The notes below the pieces were generated by a model, which was not told the DNA's origin, did no database searches, and worked only from the letters and a program-made list of their open reading frames with translations. The position numbers were made by a program, and so were the translations under genes. Below, piece after piece: positions 36,898 through 48,495 of a stretch of DNA of 64,000 bases. This DNA is from an uncultured Tolumonas sp. (GTDB lineage Bacteria > Pseudomonadota > Gammaproteobacteria > Enterobacterales > Aeromonadaceae), in the NCBI RefSeq assembly GCF_963678185.1, contig NZ_OY782757.1, positions 3,314,001 through 3,378,000 of the forward strand, read 5' to 3'. Each line of letters starts with the position of its first letter. Position 1 is the first letter of the stretch.

Positions 36898-38168
36898 AGC
36901 TTTACAACATCAAAGATCATTCAGAACAGGTCAGCTTTGCGCAAGCCGTGAAACAAGGCTTGGGTCGTGGTCAGGGTCTGTTTTTCCCAGAACAGATTGC
37001 TCCGTTAGCCGATGTGAATGCATTGCTGGAGAAGCCACTGGTAGAACGCTCAGTGACTATTCTGAAACACTTGATCGGTGATGAGCTGTCGCAAGAAAAA
37101 CTGGAACAGATGGTTGCAACCGCGTTCTCATTCCCAGCTCCGCTGGCGAAGCTCGCTGACAACTGTTATGCACTGGAATTGTTCCACGGCCCGACACTGG
37201 CATTCAAAGATTTCGGTGGTCGTTTCATGGCGCAATGCTTGACTGCATTCAGCACCGGTGAAAAAATCACTATCCTGACCGCGACCTCAGGTGACACTGG
37301 TGCCGCGGTAGCGCACGCCTTCTATGGTCTGCCAAATATTGAAGTCGTAATTTTATATCCAAACGGCAAAATCAGCCCGCTGCAGGAAAAACTGTTCTGT
37401 ACGCTGGGTGGCAACATCCGCACTATCGCCATCGAAGGCACATTTGACGATTGTCAGGCGATGGTAAAAAATGCTTTTGATGATGAAGAGCTGAAAAAAG
37501 CGATTGGTTTGAATTCAGCAAACTCTATCAACATCAGCCGTTTGGTGGCACAGATCTGCTATTACTTTGAAGCAATTGCCCAGCTGCCGCAGGCTCAGCG
37601 CGAACAAGCAGTGATTGCTGTGCCGTCTGGTAACTTCGGTAACCTGACGGCTGGTCTGATCGCGAAAGCGTTAGGTTTACCAGTTAAACGCTTTATTGTC
37701 GCCACCAATGCCAACGATACAGTACCTCGTTATTTGGCAGAAGGTACTTGGGCACCGAAAGAAACAGTGCCAACACTGTCAAATGCAATGGATGTCAGCC
37801 GTCCGAACAATTGGCCGCGTGTTGAAGAGCTGTTCAAGGTTAACGGTTGGGATCTGAAAGAGCTGGGTTACGCAGCCCGTTCTGACGAAGAAACCCGTGC
37901 CAGCCTGAAAAAGCTGCATGCAGCGGGTTATTTGTGTGAACCACACGGTGTGATCGCGTGGGATGTACTGCAATCACAATTAGCTGCTGATGAAACCGGC
38001 ATCTTCCTGTGTACTGCTCATCCAGCCAAGTTCAAAGAAAGTGTGGAAGAGATCCTGAATATCACATTGCCATTGCCAAAAGAGTTGGCTGATCGTGCCG
38101 ATCTGCCACTGCTGTCGGCATTTATGCCGGCTGATTTTGCCAAACTGCGTGAGTTTCTGTTGGCGTAA
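36894..38168 (+). CDS. thrC: Threonine synthase
   Basis: A 424-residue PLP enzyme converting O-phosphohomoserine to threonine. The PLP lysine is K105 in [16 protein letters not shown], with [15 protein letters not shown] as the phosphate loop and [20 protein letters not shown] as further signature. It belongs to the short enteric-type family. It overlaps thrB by ATGA and ends the operon before a UUCG-loop terminator at 38200-38221. Confidence 0.96.
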   Translation: MKLYNIKDHSEQVSFAQAVKQGLGRGQGLFFPEQIAPLADVNALLEKPLVERSVTILKHLIGDELSQEKLEQMVATAFSFPAPLAKLADNCYALELFHGPTLAFKDFGGRFMAQCLTAFSTGEKITILTATSGDTGAAVAHAFYGLPNIEVVILYPNGKISPLQEKLFCTLGGNIRTIAIEGTFDDCQAMVKNAFDDEELKKAIGLNSANSINISRLVAQICYYFEAIAQLPQAQREQAVIAVPSGNFGNLTAGLIAKALGLPVKRFIVATNANDTVPRYLAEGTWAPKETVPTLSNAMDVSRPNNWPRVEELFKVNGWDLKELGYAARSDEETRASLKKLHAAGYLCEPHGVIAWDVLQSQLAADETGIFLCTAHPAKFKESVEEILNITLPLPKELADRADLPLLSAFMPADFAKLREFLLA

Positions 38169-38199
38169 ATCATTTGGTTTACTGATCTGCACTACAAAG

Positions 38200-38221
38200 A
38201 CCCTCTTCGGAGGGTTTTTTT
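38200..38221 (+). terminator. Terminator of the thr operon
   Basis: ACCCTC (38200-38205), TTCG tetraloop, GAGGGT (38210-38215), then a run of seven T. Confidence 0.85.
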
Positions 38222-38283
38222 ATGGCTACGATTTACAGAAGTGAAAATATCAGGCTAGAGAAATCAGCGGTAATTGACATAAT

Positions 38284-38314
38284 AAAAAAGCCGACTTTGC
38301 AGCCGGCTTTTTTT
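38284..38314 (-). terminator. Terminator of the pts operon
   Basis: Stem AAAAAAGCCG with CGGCTTTTTT around ACTTTGCAGC, 18 nt past the crr stop. U-rich on both strands, so probably bidirectional with the thr side. Confidence 0.8.
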
Positions 38315-38331
38315 AATAACCTAACGGGTTA

Positions 38332-38847
38332 TTATTTCTTGATGCGCAGTACTGGGCTTTCACCCAGAGTCACAGGACCAGACAGTTTGGTCATTGACTT
38401 CACGTCATCCATGTTAGAAATAACAACTGGAGTCAGAGTTGATTTTGCATTGCTCTGCAGGAATGCCAGGTCGAACTCAATAATAGTATCGCCTTTCTTA
38501 ACCTGCTGGCCTTCCTGCGCGATGCGGGTAAAGCCTTGGCCTTTCAGTTCAACAGTATCAATACCGAAGTGAACAAACAGTTCGATACCTGAATCTGATT
38601 CCAAAGAGAATGCATGATTCGTTTCGAAGATTTTACCGATCACGCCGTCACATGGAGCAACCATTTTGTTGCCTGTTGGCTTGATAGCAATACCATCACC
38701 GACGATTTTCTCAGCGAAAACCACGTCTGGTACGTCTTCAATCGGTACAATCTCACCAGACAATGGAGCAAAAATTTCGATACCGGCAGTATCCGTTGCA
38801 CCGTTGTCAGAAGAGACCATCTTCTTCAAAAAATCAAAAAAGCCCAT
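38332..38847 (-). CDS. crr: PTS glucose-specific enzyme IIA (Crr)
   Basis: A 171-residue soluble phosphocarrier that takes phosphate from HPr and passes it to sugar permeases. Its unphosphorylated form inhibits many non-PTS systems. Start MGFFDFLKKMVSSDN includes the amphipathic membrane-binding helix. The active-site histidines are at about 78 (FETNHAFSLESDSGIELFVH) and 93, phosphorylation being at the second. It is very close to enteric Crr (169). It is the last gene of ptsH-ptsI-crr, 41 nt after ptsI. Confidence 0.95.
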   Translation of the reverse strand: MGFFDFLKKMVSSDNGATDTAGIEIFAPLSGEIVPIEDVPDVVFAEKIVGDGIAIKPTGNKMVAPCDGVIGKIFETNHAFSLESDSGIELFVHFGIDTVELKGQGFTRIAQEGQQVKKGDTIIEFDLAFLQSNAKSTLTPVVISNMDDVKSMTKLSGPVTLGESPVLRIKK

Positions 38848-38888
38848 GGTTTAGCTCCTGAATAATTATGTTGATCAATACGATTCTA

Positions 38889-40616
38889 TCAGACTGCTCT
38901 GTTCTTCACAAAGTACTCATCTACAATCGCTTCAACCTCAGCAGCTGTAGCTGATGCCAATGCACGGTCAGCCAGATCTTTCGCAACAGCATAGCTGGTG
39001 CTACGAACCAATTGTTTCACACGTGGGATAGACATCGCACTCATTGAGTACTCATCCAGACCCATACCCAACAGCAGTACGGTAGCGCGTTCGTCGCCAG
39101 CCAATTCGCCACACATACCGGTCCATTTGCCTTCAGCGTGCGATGCATCGATAACCTGTTTGATCAGATTCAATACTGCTGGAGACAGTGGGTTGTACAG
39201 ACGAGAAATCATCTCGTTACCACGGTCAACCGCCAGCGTGTACTGGGTCAAATCGTTAGTACCGATACTGAAGAAGTCAGCTTCTTTGGCCAGATGACGA
39301 GCCATCACTGCGGCAGCAGGTGTCTCGATCATGATCCCAACTTCGATGTTTTCATCGAAAGCGACACCTTCACTGCGCAGTTCATCTTTCAATTCCGCTA
39401 ATTCTTCTTTCAGTGAACGGAACTCTTCCACAGAGATGATCATTGGGAACATGATACGCAGCTTGCCGAACACAGAAGCACGCAGAATCGCGCGTAACTG
39501 AGTGTGCATGATGTCTTTGCGATCAAAGAAGATACGCACAGCACGCCAGCCCAGGAACGGATTCATCTCTTTCGGGAACTTCATGTAAGGCAGTTCTTTG
39601 TCGCCACCGATGTCCATGGTACGAACAATGATTGGCTTATCAGGCATGGACTGCGCCACTTCTTTATAAGCCTGGAACTGTTCCTGCTCAGATGGCAGAG
39701 AATCACGATCCATAAACAGGAATTCGGTACGGTACAGACCAACACCTTCAGCACCATTACGGTGTGCACCATCCATATCTTTCAGGGTGCCGATGTTAGA
39801 GCAGACTTCTACCTGGTGACCATCAGTTGTGGTTGCAGGTAATTCACGCAGTTTAGCCAGCTCTGCTTTTTCTGCCAGGAATTTAGCCTGAGCAGCTTTA
39901 GTTTTGCTGACAACTTCGTCAGTCGGGTTGATATGAACCTGATTGTGGATAGCATCCAGGATCAGGAAATCACCGCTCTGTACACGTTTAGTAACGTCGT
40001 TAGTACCTACAATCGCTGGCAGTTCCAATGAACGCGCCATGATAGAGGTATGAGAGGTACGGCCGCCGATATCGGTTACGAAACCACGCACGTAGTTCAG
40101 GTTGATCTGAGCGGTTTCTGATGGAGTCAGATCGTTAGCAACCAAGATCACTTCTTCATCGATAGTGCTCAGGTTAACAATTTCCATGCCCAGTACGTTT
40201 TTAACCAGACGATTACCGATATCACGGAAATCGGTGGCGCGTTCGCGCAGGTATGGGTCATCCAGTTCTGCCATCATAGAAGCGTATTGCTCAATGGCTT
40301 GGTGGATTGCACGATCAGAACTGAACAGTTCATCGCGGATCAGGGTAAGAATATCCTGTTCGAGTTCTTCGTCCTCGAGCAGCATGATATGGCCTTCGAA
40401 AATAGCCTCTTTCTCTTCACCGAAAGTCTTACCAGCCATTTCTTTGATGGCTTCCAATTGTTGTGCAGACTTGGTGCGAGCTTCGTAAAAACGAGCAACT
40501 TCGCTATCAACCTGAGAAGAAGAAATTGGAGCCTGATTGATAACAATGTGTTGTTCTTTCAGCACCAGGGCCTTGGCAAATGCAACGCCAGGCGATGCCA
40601 GGATACCAGAGATCAT
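38889..40616 (-). CDS. ptsI: PTS enzyme I (phosphoenolpyruvate-protein phosphotransferase)
   Basis: A 575-residue cytoplasmic enzyme that takes phosphate from PEP to HPr. The HPr-binding and phosphohistidine domain has [20 protein letters not shown] with His189 at the same number as in E. coli. The PEP-binding barrel includes [19 protein letters not shown] and the active-site Cys in [11 protein letters not shown]. It is 58 nt after ptsH. Its substrate PEP is also the substrate of PykF encoded elsewhere in the window. Confidence 0.97.
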   Translation of the reverse strand: MISGILASPGVAFAKALVLKEQHIVINQAPISSSQVDSEVARFYEARTKSAQQLEAIKEMAGKTFGEEKEAIFEGHIMLLEDEELEQDILTLIRDELFSSDRAIHQAIEQYASMMAELDDPYLRERATDFRDIGNRLVKNVLGMEIVNLSTIDEEVILVANDLTPSETAQINLNYVRGFVTDIGGRTSHTSIMARSLELPAIVGTNDVTKRVQSGDFLILDAIHNQVHINPTDEVVSKTKAAQAKFLAEKAELAKLRELPATTTDGHQVEVCSNIGTLKDMDGAHRNGAEGVGLYRTEFLFMDRDSLPSEQEQFQAYKEVAQSMPDKPIIVRTMDIGGDKELPYMKFPKEMNPFLGWRAVRIFFDRKDIMHTQLRAILRASVFGKLRIMFPMIISVEEFRSLKEELAELKDELRSEGVAFDENIEVGIMIETPAAAVMARHLAKEADFFSIGTNDLTQYTLAVDRGNEMISRLYNPLSPAVLNLIKQVIDASHAEGKWTGMCGELAGDERATVLLLGMGLDEYSMSAMSIPRVKQLVRSTSYAVAKDLADRALASATAAEVEAIVDEYFVKNRAV

Positions 40617-40674
40617 AGCCGTACCTATGTTGTTGTGTTAACAGGGATAAAAAGTGCTAATGGAAAAAACCGGA

Positions 40675-40932
40675 TTATTCCAGTGTATCCATCAGGGCAA
40701 CCAGTTTATCTACCGCTTTCTTCTCATCGCTACCTTCAGCACGGATAGTGATAGTGGTACCTTTAACCAGACCCAGAGTTTGCAGTTTGAACAAGCTCTT
40801 AGCGCTAGCAGATTTGCCGCCGCTGATCACAGTTACTTCGCTTTGAAATTCTTTGGCTTCTTTAACGAATTGCGCAGCAGGACGTGTGTGCAGACCGTTT
40901 TCAGCAGTAATTAGTACAGACTTCTCGTACAT
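40675..40932 (-). CDS. ptsH: PTS phosphocarrier protein HPr
   Basis: An 85-residue HPr, exactly the enteric length. His15 lies in [18 protein letters not shown] and the regulatory-type Ser46 in [19 protein letters not shown], though gammaproteobacteria usually lack the HPr kinase for it. The frame opens at 40986, but the ATG at 40932 has GGGGTGA 6 nt upstream and is the family start. It is first of the ptsHI-crr operon, downstream of cysK as in E. coli but separated by the cysK terminator. Confidence 0.97.
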   Translation of the reverse strand: MYEKSVLITAENGLHTRPAAQFVKEAKEFQSEVTVISGGKSASAKSLFKLQTLGLVKGTTITIRAEGSDEKKAVDKLVALMDTLE

Positions 40933-41177
40933 TTGTTCACCCCAAATTAAATAAAACCATATTGTTGAGCCAGCTAAGGATACCATCGACCTGCTGCGGA
41001 GATAAACGATTTTGCATATTAAAACGCTACTTTTTGCATAATGTTACTGAGTTGTTATTGATAAAATAATAGCTTGTAGTATTGGCACTGCTGCCTCGTT
41101 AACCAAAGAGTAGATGTTTTGAGGCAACTGCAGCATAAATCGGTGGGAAATCGGTAAAAGTGATGTATATAACAATG

Positions 41178-41201
41178 AAAAAGCACGCTGAAGCGTGCTT
41201 T
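41178..41201 (-). terminator. Terminator of cysK
   Basis: Nine-pair stem AAAGCACGC with GCGTGCTTT around TGAA, preceded on the plus strand by an A tract (U run on the transcript). It separates cysK from ptsH. Confidence 0.75.
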
Positions 41202-41226
41202 GAATGTAATGCGTGGTGCTATGGTT

Positions 41227-42195
41227 TTATGATTGCAGCTCTTGTTCGGTGAAAATACCTTGGAATAACACGCTAGACAGATAACGCTCACCAGAACTTG
41301 GCAGAATAACAACAATAGTCTTGCCTTCAAACTCGGGTAATTCAGCCAGACGGTTGGCAGCTACGACTGCGGCGCCTGAGCTGATACCGGCCAGAATACC
41401 TTCTTCTTCCATCAGACGGCGCGCCATGGCAATCGCATCGTCGCTGGCGACTTTTTCTACGCGGTCCAGCAATGACAGATCCAAGTTGCCAGGAATGAAG
41501 CCGGCACCGATACCCTGAATTTTATGTGGGCCTGGTTTCAGTTCTTCACCGGCCAGTTTCTGGCTGATCACTGGTGATTCTGCTGGTTCTACGGCGACAG
41601 AGATGATCTGTTTACCTTGTGTTTTCTTGATGTAACGAGAGATACCGGTAATAGTACCGCCAGTCCCTACACCAGCCACTACGACATCGACTTGACCATC
41701 GGTGTCATTCCAGATTTCTGGGCCAGTAGTTTTTTCGTGAATTTCCGGGTTGGCCGGATTTTCAAACTGCTGCAGCAGCACATATTTTTCTGGATCAGAG
41801 TTAACCAGCTCTTCGGCTTTAGCAATGGCGCCTTTCATGCCCAGAGGGCCTTCAGTCAGCACTAAATTAGCACCTAATGCTTTCAGCAGTTTACGGCGTT
41901 CCAAACTCATGGTTGCTGGCATGGTCAGGGTGATGGCATAACCACGGGATGCAGCAACAAATGCCAAAGCAATACCGGTGTTACCGCTGGTTGGTTCGAT
42001 AATTTCTTTGCCTGCTTTCAGGATGCCTTTTTTTTCTGCGTCCCAAATCAGATTGGCGCCGATACGGCATTTAACGCTGAAACTTGGGTTACGGCTTTCG
42101 ACTTTCGCTAATACATTGCCTTTACTGACGCGGTTCAGGCGAACCAGGGGAGTGTTTCCGATGGTCAGTGAGTTATCTTCAAAGATTTTGCTCAT
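41227..42195 (-). CDS. cysK: Cysteine synthase A (O-acetylserine sulfhydrylase)
   Basis: A 322-residue PLP enzyme forming cysteine from O-acetylserine and sulfide. The PLP lysine is K42 in [29 protein letters not shown] is the substrate loop and [20 protein letters not shown] the phosphate loop. This is the CysK type, length 322-323, rather than CysM. AGGAG lies about 5 nt upstream of ATG 42195. It is divergent from the L,D-transpeptidase gene. Confidence 0.96.
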   Translation of the reverse strand: MSKIFEDNSLTIGNTPLVRLNRVSKGNVLAKVESRNPSFSVKCRIGANLIWDAEKKGILKAGKEIIEPTSGNTGIALAFVAASRGYAITLTMPATMSLERRKLLKALGANLVLTEGPLGMKGAIAKAEELVNSDPEKYVLLQQFENPANPEIHEKTTGPEIWNDTDGQVDVVVAGVGTGGTITGISRYIKKTQGKQIISVAVEPAESPVISQKLAGEELKPGPHKIQGIGAGFIPGNLDLSLLDRVEKVASDDAIAMARRLMEEEGILAGISSGAAVVAANRLAELPEFEGKTIVVILPSSGERYLSSVLFQGIFTEQELQS

Positions 42196-42443
42196 GTTCG
42201 CTCCTGCGAGTAGGTCTTTATTGAAAGTAGGTTAATCCTAAAAATCAGGATAGGAAATGCTGTTTTGTTATAACCATATGTAATAACAAGATATAGCCTG
42301 CTATTTGTGCATGTCAGCCCCAGACTGATTAAAATAATCTGCGCATGCTATTTTCTTTTAGGCATAATTAGCATAATCAGAAGGATAAGATTATAGCTTA
42401 CCCCTGTTATTTCACCGATGTGAACAGGGATAAGGAGGAAATA

Positions 42444-43988
42444 ATGCGTGGCAAATTTATGTCAACAGCAGCAATTTTGTTGTTGGCATGGAATAGTGGT
42501 AGTTTTGCAGTAACAACCGAACTGCGTGCAACAGCAGCCAAGTCAGGGGCGGAAATAGGTAATTCATTGCCATTACCTTCCGTGGCAGTCCGGAGTGAAT
42601 TGACTCAGCAACTGATGGAAGTTGCCATGGCGGGTATTCATCCGGCATTTGCAAAGAGTTGGTTACAGCTGACAAAACAGCCTGAATTGGCTAAAAATCC
42701 TGAAACTTATTACCAGATCTATAGTCTGCTACATCAGTTCCGTCATCAGTGGCATGAGCTGGATGGCGATTCTCGTGAGCGTTTTCATTTCAAGAATTTT
42801 AATCCGGTATTATCTGCTGCAGATCGTAACGAATATATCGCGTTATTACAGCGACCGGATGTAGATCTGGTCATGAATAAGCTACGTCCACAGACGGAAA
42901 ATTATTTATCTTCCCGGCGTGTGCTGCTGTCATTATTGGATGAATCAAGAAAAGCGCCTTGGCCAAACTTACCTGATTTAAAAGTGAAACCGGGTGAATC
43001 GAATGAGGCTTTACCGTTAATTCGTGACGTTTTATTGCGTAGTGGAGATCTGCCGAATGGGCAATTAACCGCTGAGCAACTCAAACTCACCACCTATGAT
43101 GAATTAACTGTGCAGGCCATGCAGCATTTTCAGCAACGGCATGGTCTGGACGGTGATGGCGTAATTGGCCGTCGTACATTGACCTGGCTGCGTTTACCGC
43201 CAAAAGTACGCGCTGTCATCTTAGCGCGCAGTATTTTACGCGGTGATTTGCCACAACAAATTTCCTCACAACGCCATGTTCTGGTCAATATTCCCGAATA
43301 TCGACTCCGTGTATTGGATGGCCAACAAGAGATTTTCTCCAGCCGCGTTATTGTGGGTCAGGTAAAACGCCAGACTCCAATATTATCCAGTGAAATTTCA
43401 AGCATTGTGGTTAATCCGGCCTGGCATGTACCTGCACGTATTTTGCAGCAAGATTTAGTGCCGAAACTGGTTAAAGACAAACATTTCCTGGACAAAGGCC
43501 AGTTTGAAGTGGTTGATTCACAGGGCATGACCGTGGATCCAACGGCCATGGTTTGGGATGGTACGGAAGAGAATTTCCCTTATCGTCTGCGTCAAAAACC
43601 AGGTGATCATAATGCGCTGGGTCGTTATAAATTTTATTTGCCCAATAACGATGCGATTTATCTGCATTCCACCTCTTCACCCGGCTATTTTAAACGTGAT
43701 TTAAGAGCGCTGAGTTCTGGTTGTGTGCGGGTCGAAGAGGCGGATAATTTTGCGAAATTGCTGTTAAAAGGCTCAAAATGGAATGTCGATAAACTGGATC
43801 AAATGCTCAAAGAAGACACCACTAAGTGGTTGGCTATGACAGATCCGGTGCCAGTTTATACCGTTTATTGGCGTAGTTGGGTCGACAAACAAGGTCAGTT
43901 GCAATTCCGTGATGACATTTATCAGTTTGATGATGACGCTAAAATGGCGAACAGCGCGGTGATTGATAGTTTAGTTGATCATACGTAA
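42444..43988 (+). CDS. YcbB/LdtD-type L,D-transpeptidase
   Basis: A 514-residue periplasmic peptidoglycan enzyme forming 3-3 crosslinks. It has a signal peptide (to about 24, NSGSFAV), then a scaffold domain, a peptidoglycan-binding domain (AMQHFQQRHGLDGDGVIGRRTL), and a YkuD catalytic domain with IYLHSTSSPGYF and the catalytic Cys in LSSGCVRVEEADNFA. It resembles E. coli LdtD but is about 100 residues shorter. AAGGAGG lies 5 nt before ATG 42444. It is inserted between cysK and cysZ, which are neighbours in E. coli, and is convergent with cysZ over a shared terminator. Confidence 0.9.
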   Translation: MRGKFMSTAAILLLAWNSGSFAVTTELRATAAKSGAEIGNSLPLPSVAVRSELTQQLMEVAMAGIHPAFAKSWLQLTKQPELAKNPETYYQIYSLLHQFRHQWHELDGDSRERFHFKNFNPVLSAADRNEYIALLQRPDVDLVMNKLRPQTENYLSSRRVLLSLLDESRKAPWPNLPDLKVKPGESNEALPLIRDVLLRSGDLPNGQLTAEQLKLTTYDELTVQAMQHFQQRHGLDGDGVIGRRTLTWLRLPPKVRAVILARSILRGDLPQQISSQRHVLVNIPEYRLRVLDGQQEIFSSRVIVGQVKRQTPILSSEISSIVVNPAWHVPARILQQDLVPKLVKDKHFLDKGQFEVVDSQGMTVDPTAMVWDGTEENFPYRLRQKPGDHNALGRYKFYLPNNDAIYLHSTSSPGYFKRDLRALSSGCVRVEEADNFAKLLLKGSKWNVDKLDQMLKEDTTKWLAMTDPVPVYTVYWRSWVDKQGQLQFRDDIYQFDDDAKMANSAVIDSLVDHT

Positions 43989-44004
43989 TTGGCTGAAACG
44001 CAAT

Positions 44005-44036
44005 AAAAAACGGGGACTATCATGTCCCCGTTTTTT
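44005..44036. terminator. Bidirectional terminator between the L,D-transpeptidase gene and cysZ
   Basis: Thirteen-pair stem with AAAAAACGGGGAC on one side and GTCCCCGTTTTTT on the other, giving a T run on both strands. It lies between convergent genes. Confidence 0.88.
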
Positions 44037-44054
44037 ATTGCTGTTTGGAATAGA

Positions 44055-44786
44055 TTATTTTTTCTGATCGTCAACCCACATGGCAGTGCTGGCGCAAATA
44101 GCCATCGGCATCAGGAATAAATTCAGCAATGGGATAGAGCCTAATAACATGATCAGGCCACCGAAATACAGGTGTCGCCAGCGGTTTCTGGCCAGCTGGT
44201 TTCGCATATCAGGAAAAGTGATTTTGTGATTATCGTAAGGATAATCACAATATTGAATCGCCATCATCCAGGCAGAAAATAATAGCCATATCCAGGGTGC
44301 TAAAAATTGCCCGGCAACTGGAACAAAAAACAAAATAGCGCAGAGCAAGGTTCGTGGTAACCAGTATTTGAGCTTTTGCCATTCTCGTTGAAAGGCATGG
44401 TGAATTTCTTGCCAAAGTGGTCGATCATCGACTCGGTGAATATCAGAGGCGAGATATTGTTCCACTCGGGCGGCCAGCATGCCGTTAAATGGTGCGGCTA
44501 TCCAATTGGTCACCATGCCAAATATAAAACTGAACGCAAATAAAATAGCGAGCACAGCTAATGGCCAAAGTAAAAAGGTTAACCACTCCAGCCAGCTTGG
44601 TAACCAAGCGGTTAATGCATGCATGGCAATATCAAACCGATGAAATAGTAAATAAAAGCCGGTAGAGAACAGCAATATATTGATTAACAATGGGATCCAG
44701 ACATAACGCCGGATGCCGGGTTGCGTCATCAGATGTAACCCCCGGAGCAGATAACCAAAAGCATTAAGCGGTTGAATGTTTACCAT
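44055..44786 (-). CDS. cysZ: Sulfate transporter CysZ
   Basis: A 243-residue inner-membrane protein with four to six hydrophobic segments mediating sulfate uptake for cysteine synthesis. Signatures are NAFGYLLRGLHLMTQPGIRR, NWIAAPFNGMLAARVEQYL and WMMAIQYCDYPYDNHKITF. The frame is open to 44942, but ATG 44786 is the family start. Proximity to cysK and divergence from zipA match the enteric arrangement. Confidence 0.92.
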   Translation of the reverse strand: MVNIQPLNAFGYLLRGLHLMTQPGIRRYVWIPLLINILLFSTGFYLLFHRFDIAMHALTAWLPSWLEWLTFLLWPLAVLAILFAFSFIFGMVTNWIAAPFNGMLAARVEQYLASDIHRVDDRPLWQEIHHAFQREWQKLKYWLPRTLLCAILFFVPVAGQFLAPWIWLLFSAWMMAIQYCDYPYDNHKITFPDMRNQLARNRWRHLYFGGLIMLLGSIPLLNLFLMPMAICASTAMWVDDQKK

Positions 44787-45153
44787 TATTATTTTTCCAG
44801 TAATGATACTGATTGCGACTATTACAGATAGACTGTTATTTTGGTAGGGGTGGTGAGGGCAGATTTTATTTAAATACGCTATTTTCTGTGAATAAGCGTT
44901 GTCAGCCTGCCCAGCAAAACGGATAATGTGAATCAGGAACAATCACTTATCGTTTATTTGTGCGAAGGTATGATTGGATTAATCAGAGAAAGCAGCTCAA
45001 TCTGTCTTGAATAGTGTTTTTATCAGGGGCGATTGACATGGTTTCTTACCAATGTGTTGAGCAAATAGCGGCGAGCGGGAAATTGCAATCGCGCAGGTTC
45101 CACATCGGTAAAGGGAAGATTGATAACCAATTAAATAGAATAGAGCAACGACG
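44787..45153. other. Divergent cysZ-zipA interval
   Basis: About 370 nt that must hold promoters for cysZ and zipA. A TTGACA occurs at 45033-45038 but no -10 lies at a good distance. I see no gene, repeat or convincing regulatory structure. Confidence 0.4.
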
Positions 45154-45921
45154 ATGCAGGATTTGCGAATAGTACTGGTTATAGTGGGAGCACTGGCGAT
45201 TGCGGCGCTGGTCATCCATGGCTTATGGACAAATCAACGAAATAAACGGGCACAATTAAAAAATTCACCACCTAAGCCTGTTCCGAGTAAACGCGGCCCT
45301 GAAAGTCGGGATGTAGATGGCTTTGATGCTGACGGTATTGGTCAGGTGCGGGTTGTCGCACCACGGAATAGTGCGCTTGGCCGTGATGCTGAACCGGTTA
45401 TCTCTTCTGTTCCGCAGTTTTCTGCCGGTGATGAAGATGAAGCTAAAGTATCACCTGTACCAGAAGAAACCCGGATTGAACCACAAGTTGAGCCACGTAA
45501 AGGGATCTGGAAAGATGTCTACGTGATCAATATTGCTGCACGAGACGGTTCTTATATTTATGGTCGTGATTTAAAACACGCATTACGTATTCTCGGTTTC
45601 CGTTTCGGTGAGATGGATATCTACCATCGTCATCTGGAAATGGACGGTCAGGGTGATGTGTTATTTAGTCTGATCAATATGATCAAACCAGGCACTTTTG
45701 ATCCAAGTAAAATGGATCGACTAATGACGCCAGGTGTCTCACTATTTATGCAGTTACCGGCTACCGGTCGTGGTTTGGCACACTTTGATTTAATGCTGAA
45801 AGCGGCAGATAAATTAGCCAGTGAAGTTGACGGTCTATTATTTGATGCAGCGCGCCAGCCATTGAATGAATATTATTTGACGCAATGTCGCGATGAGCTG
45901 AAAGCTTACGATCATCAGTAA
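45154..45921 (+). CDS. zipA: Cell division protein ZipA
   Basis: A 255-residue inner-membrane protein that tethers FtsZ to the membrane at the Z ring. An N-terminal TM helix occupies about 5-25 ([20 protein letters not shown]). A basic then acidic/Pro-rich linker runs to about 110. The C-terminal FtsZ-binding domain (about 118-250) carries [31 protein letters not shown] and [15 protein letters not shown]. The linker is much shorter than in E. coli ZipA (328 residues in total). It is followed by a terminator and ligA. Confidence 0.94.
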   Translation: MQDLRIVLVIVGALAIAALVIHGLWTNQRNKRAQLKNSPPKPVPSKRGPESRDVDGFDADGIGQVRVVAPRNSALGRDAEPVISSVPQFSAGDEDEAKVSPVPEETRIEPQVEPRKGIWKDVYVINIAARDGSYIYGRDLKHALRILGFRFGEMDIYHRHLEMDGQGDVLFSLINMIKPGTFDPSKMDRLMTPGVSLFMQLPATGRGLAHFDLMLKAADKLASEVDGLLFDAARQPLNEYYLTQCRDELKAYDHQ

Positions 45922-45945
45922 GTGCTACAATTGATTAATCTTAAG

Positions 45946-45967
45946 TGCGGCTTCGGCCGCATTTTTT
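45946..45967 (+). terminator. UUCG-loop terminator between zipA and ligA
   Basis: TGCGGC (45946-45951), TTCG, GCCGCA (45956-45961), then six T. It sits 24 nt before the ligA start. Confidence 0.8.
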
Positions 45968-45981
45968 GTCTGTGGATCTGA

Positions 45982-48054
<2,073 letters not shown>

Positions 48055-48118
48055 TTGGGCTGATGAGGTGTTAGGGCTTATTGTGCCGTCTGTTTAGCTA
48101 CAAACGGCACACACTAAT

Positions 48119-48259
48119 TCAGAGTTGTTCCGAAATCAGAAAAAATGAACGGTGACGATGCAGGTTTTTGCGGTGTCGAGCAACTCGGGCTACCAAGCGT
48201 CGAACGCCAGTACGCAGCGTTGGTGTTTTACGTAAACGAATTTTTCTTCTTGCTTGCAT
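48119..48259 (-). CDS. Small Arg-rich basic protein (46 aa), unrecognised
   Basis: A 46-codon minus-strand ORF, not matched to any family I know. It starts MQARRKIRLRKTP and continues with RRLVARVARHRKN; about a third of residues are Arg, Lys or His. The start has a strong ribosome site, GAGGGGG with 7 nt to ATG. A plausible promoter lies upstream on the minus strand (TTGGAT, then GATAAC 16 nt later). The stop overlaps nothing, and a 7-bp hairpin (GTGCCGT/ACGGCAC, 48083-48110) follows between it and ligA. It could be a ribosome-associated or nucleic-acid-binding miniprotein by charge alone. That is only inference. Confidence 0.55.
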   Translation of the reverse strand: MQARRKIRLRKTPTLRTGVRRLVARVARHRKNLHRHRSFFLISEQL

Positions 48260-48415
48260 AGGGATTCCCCCTCTTTCTTGTTGTCTTGTTGTTATCAGAT
48301 AAGTGATATCACATCCAATACGAGAAAGAAAAGGGAAAAGCTCACGTTGTTACATGCTTTACATACTAAACCTGCATTTAATCGTACTGTTCCGTGACAG
48401 ATCGCAGCTTTTCGG

Positions 48416-48445
48416 TCGACAGTTACCCTCCCGCCTTCCTATAAT
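48416..48445 (+). promoter_or_regulatory. Promoter of purL
   Basis: TCGACA (48416-48421), an 18-nt spacer and a perfect TATAAT (48440-48445), about 50 nt before the purL start. I do not see a convincing PurR palindrome. Confidence 0.65.
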
Positions 48446-48495
48446 ACGCACACTGCAATTTCCCCCCTCTATTACTTAGTGAGAGAACTGGCAAC

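Noticed and set aside
48303-48312. Perfect palindrome GTGATATCAC between the small basic ORF and purL
   Set aside because: A single 10-bp palindrome is expected by chance in a window this size, and it has no clear promoter relation.
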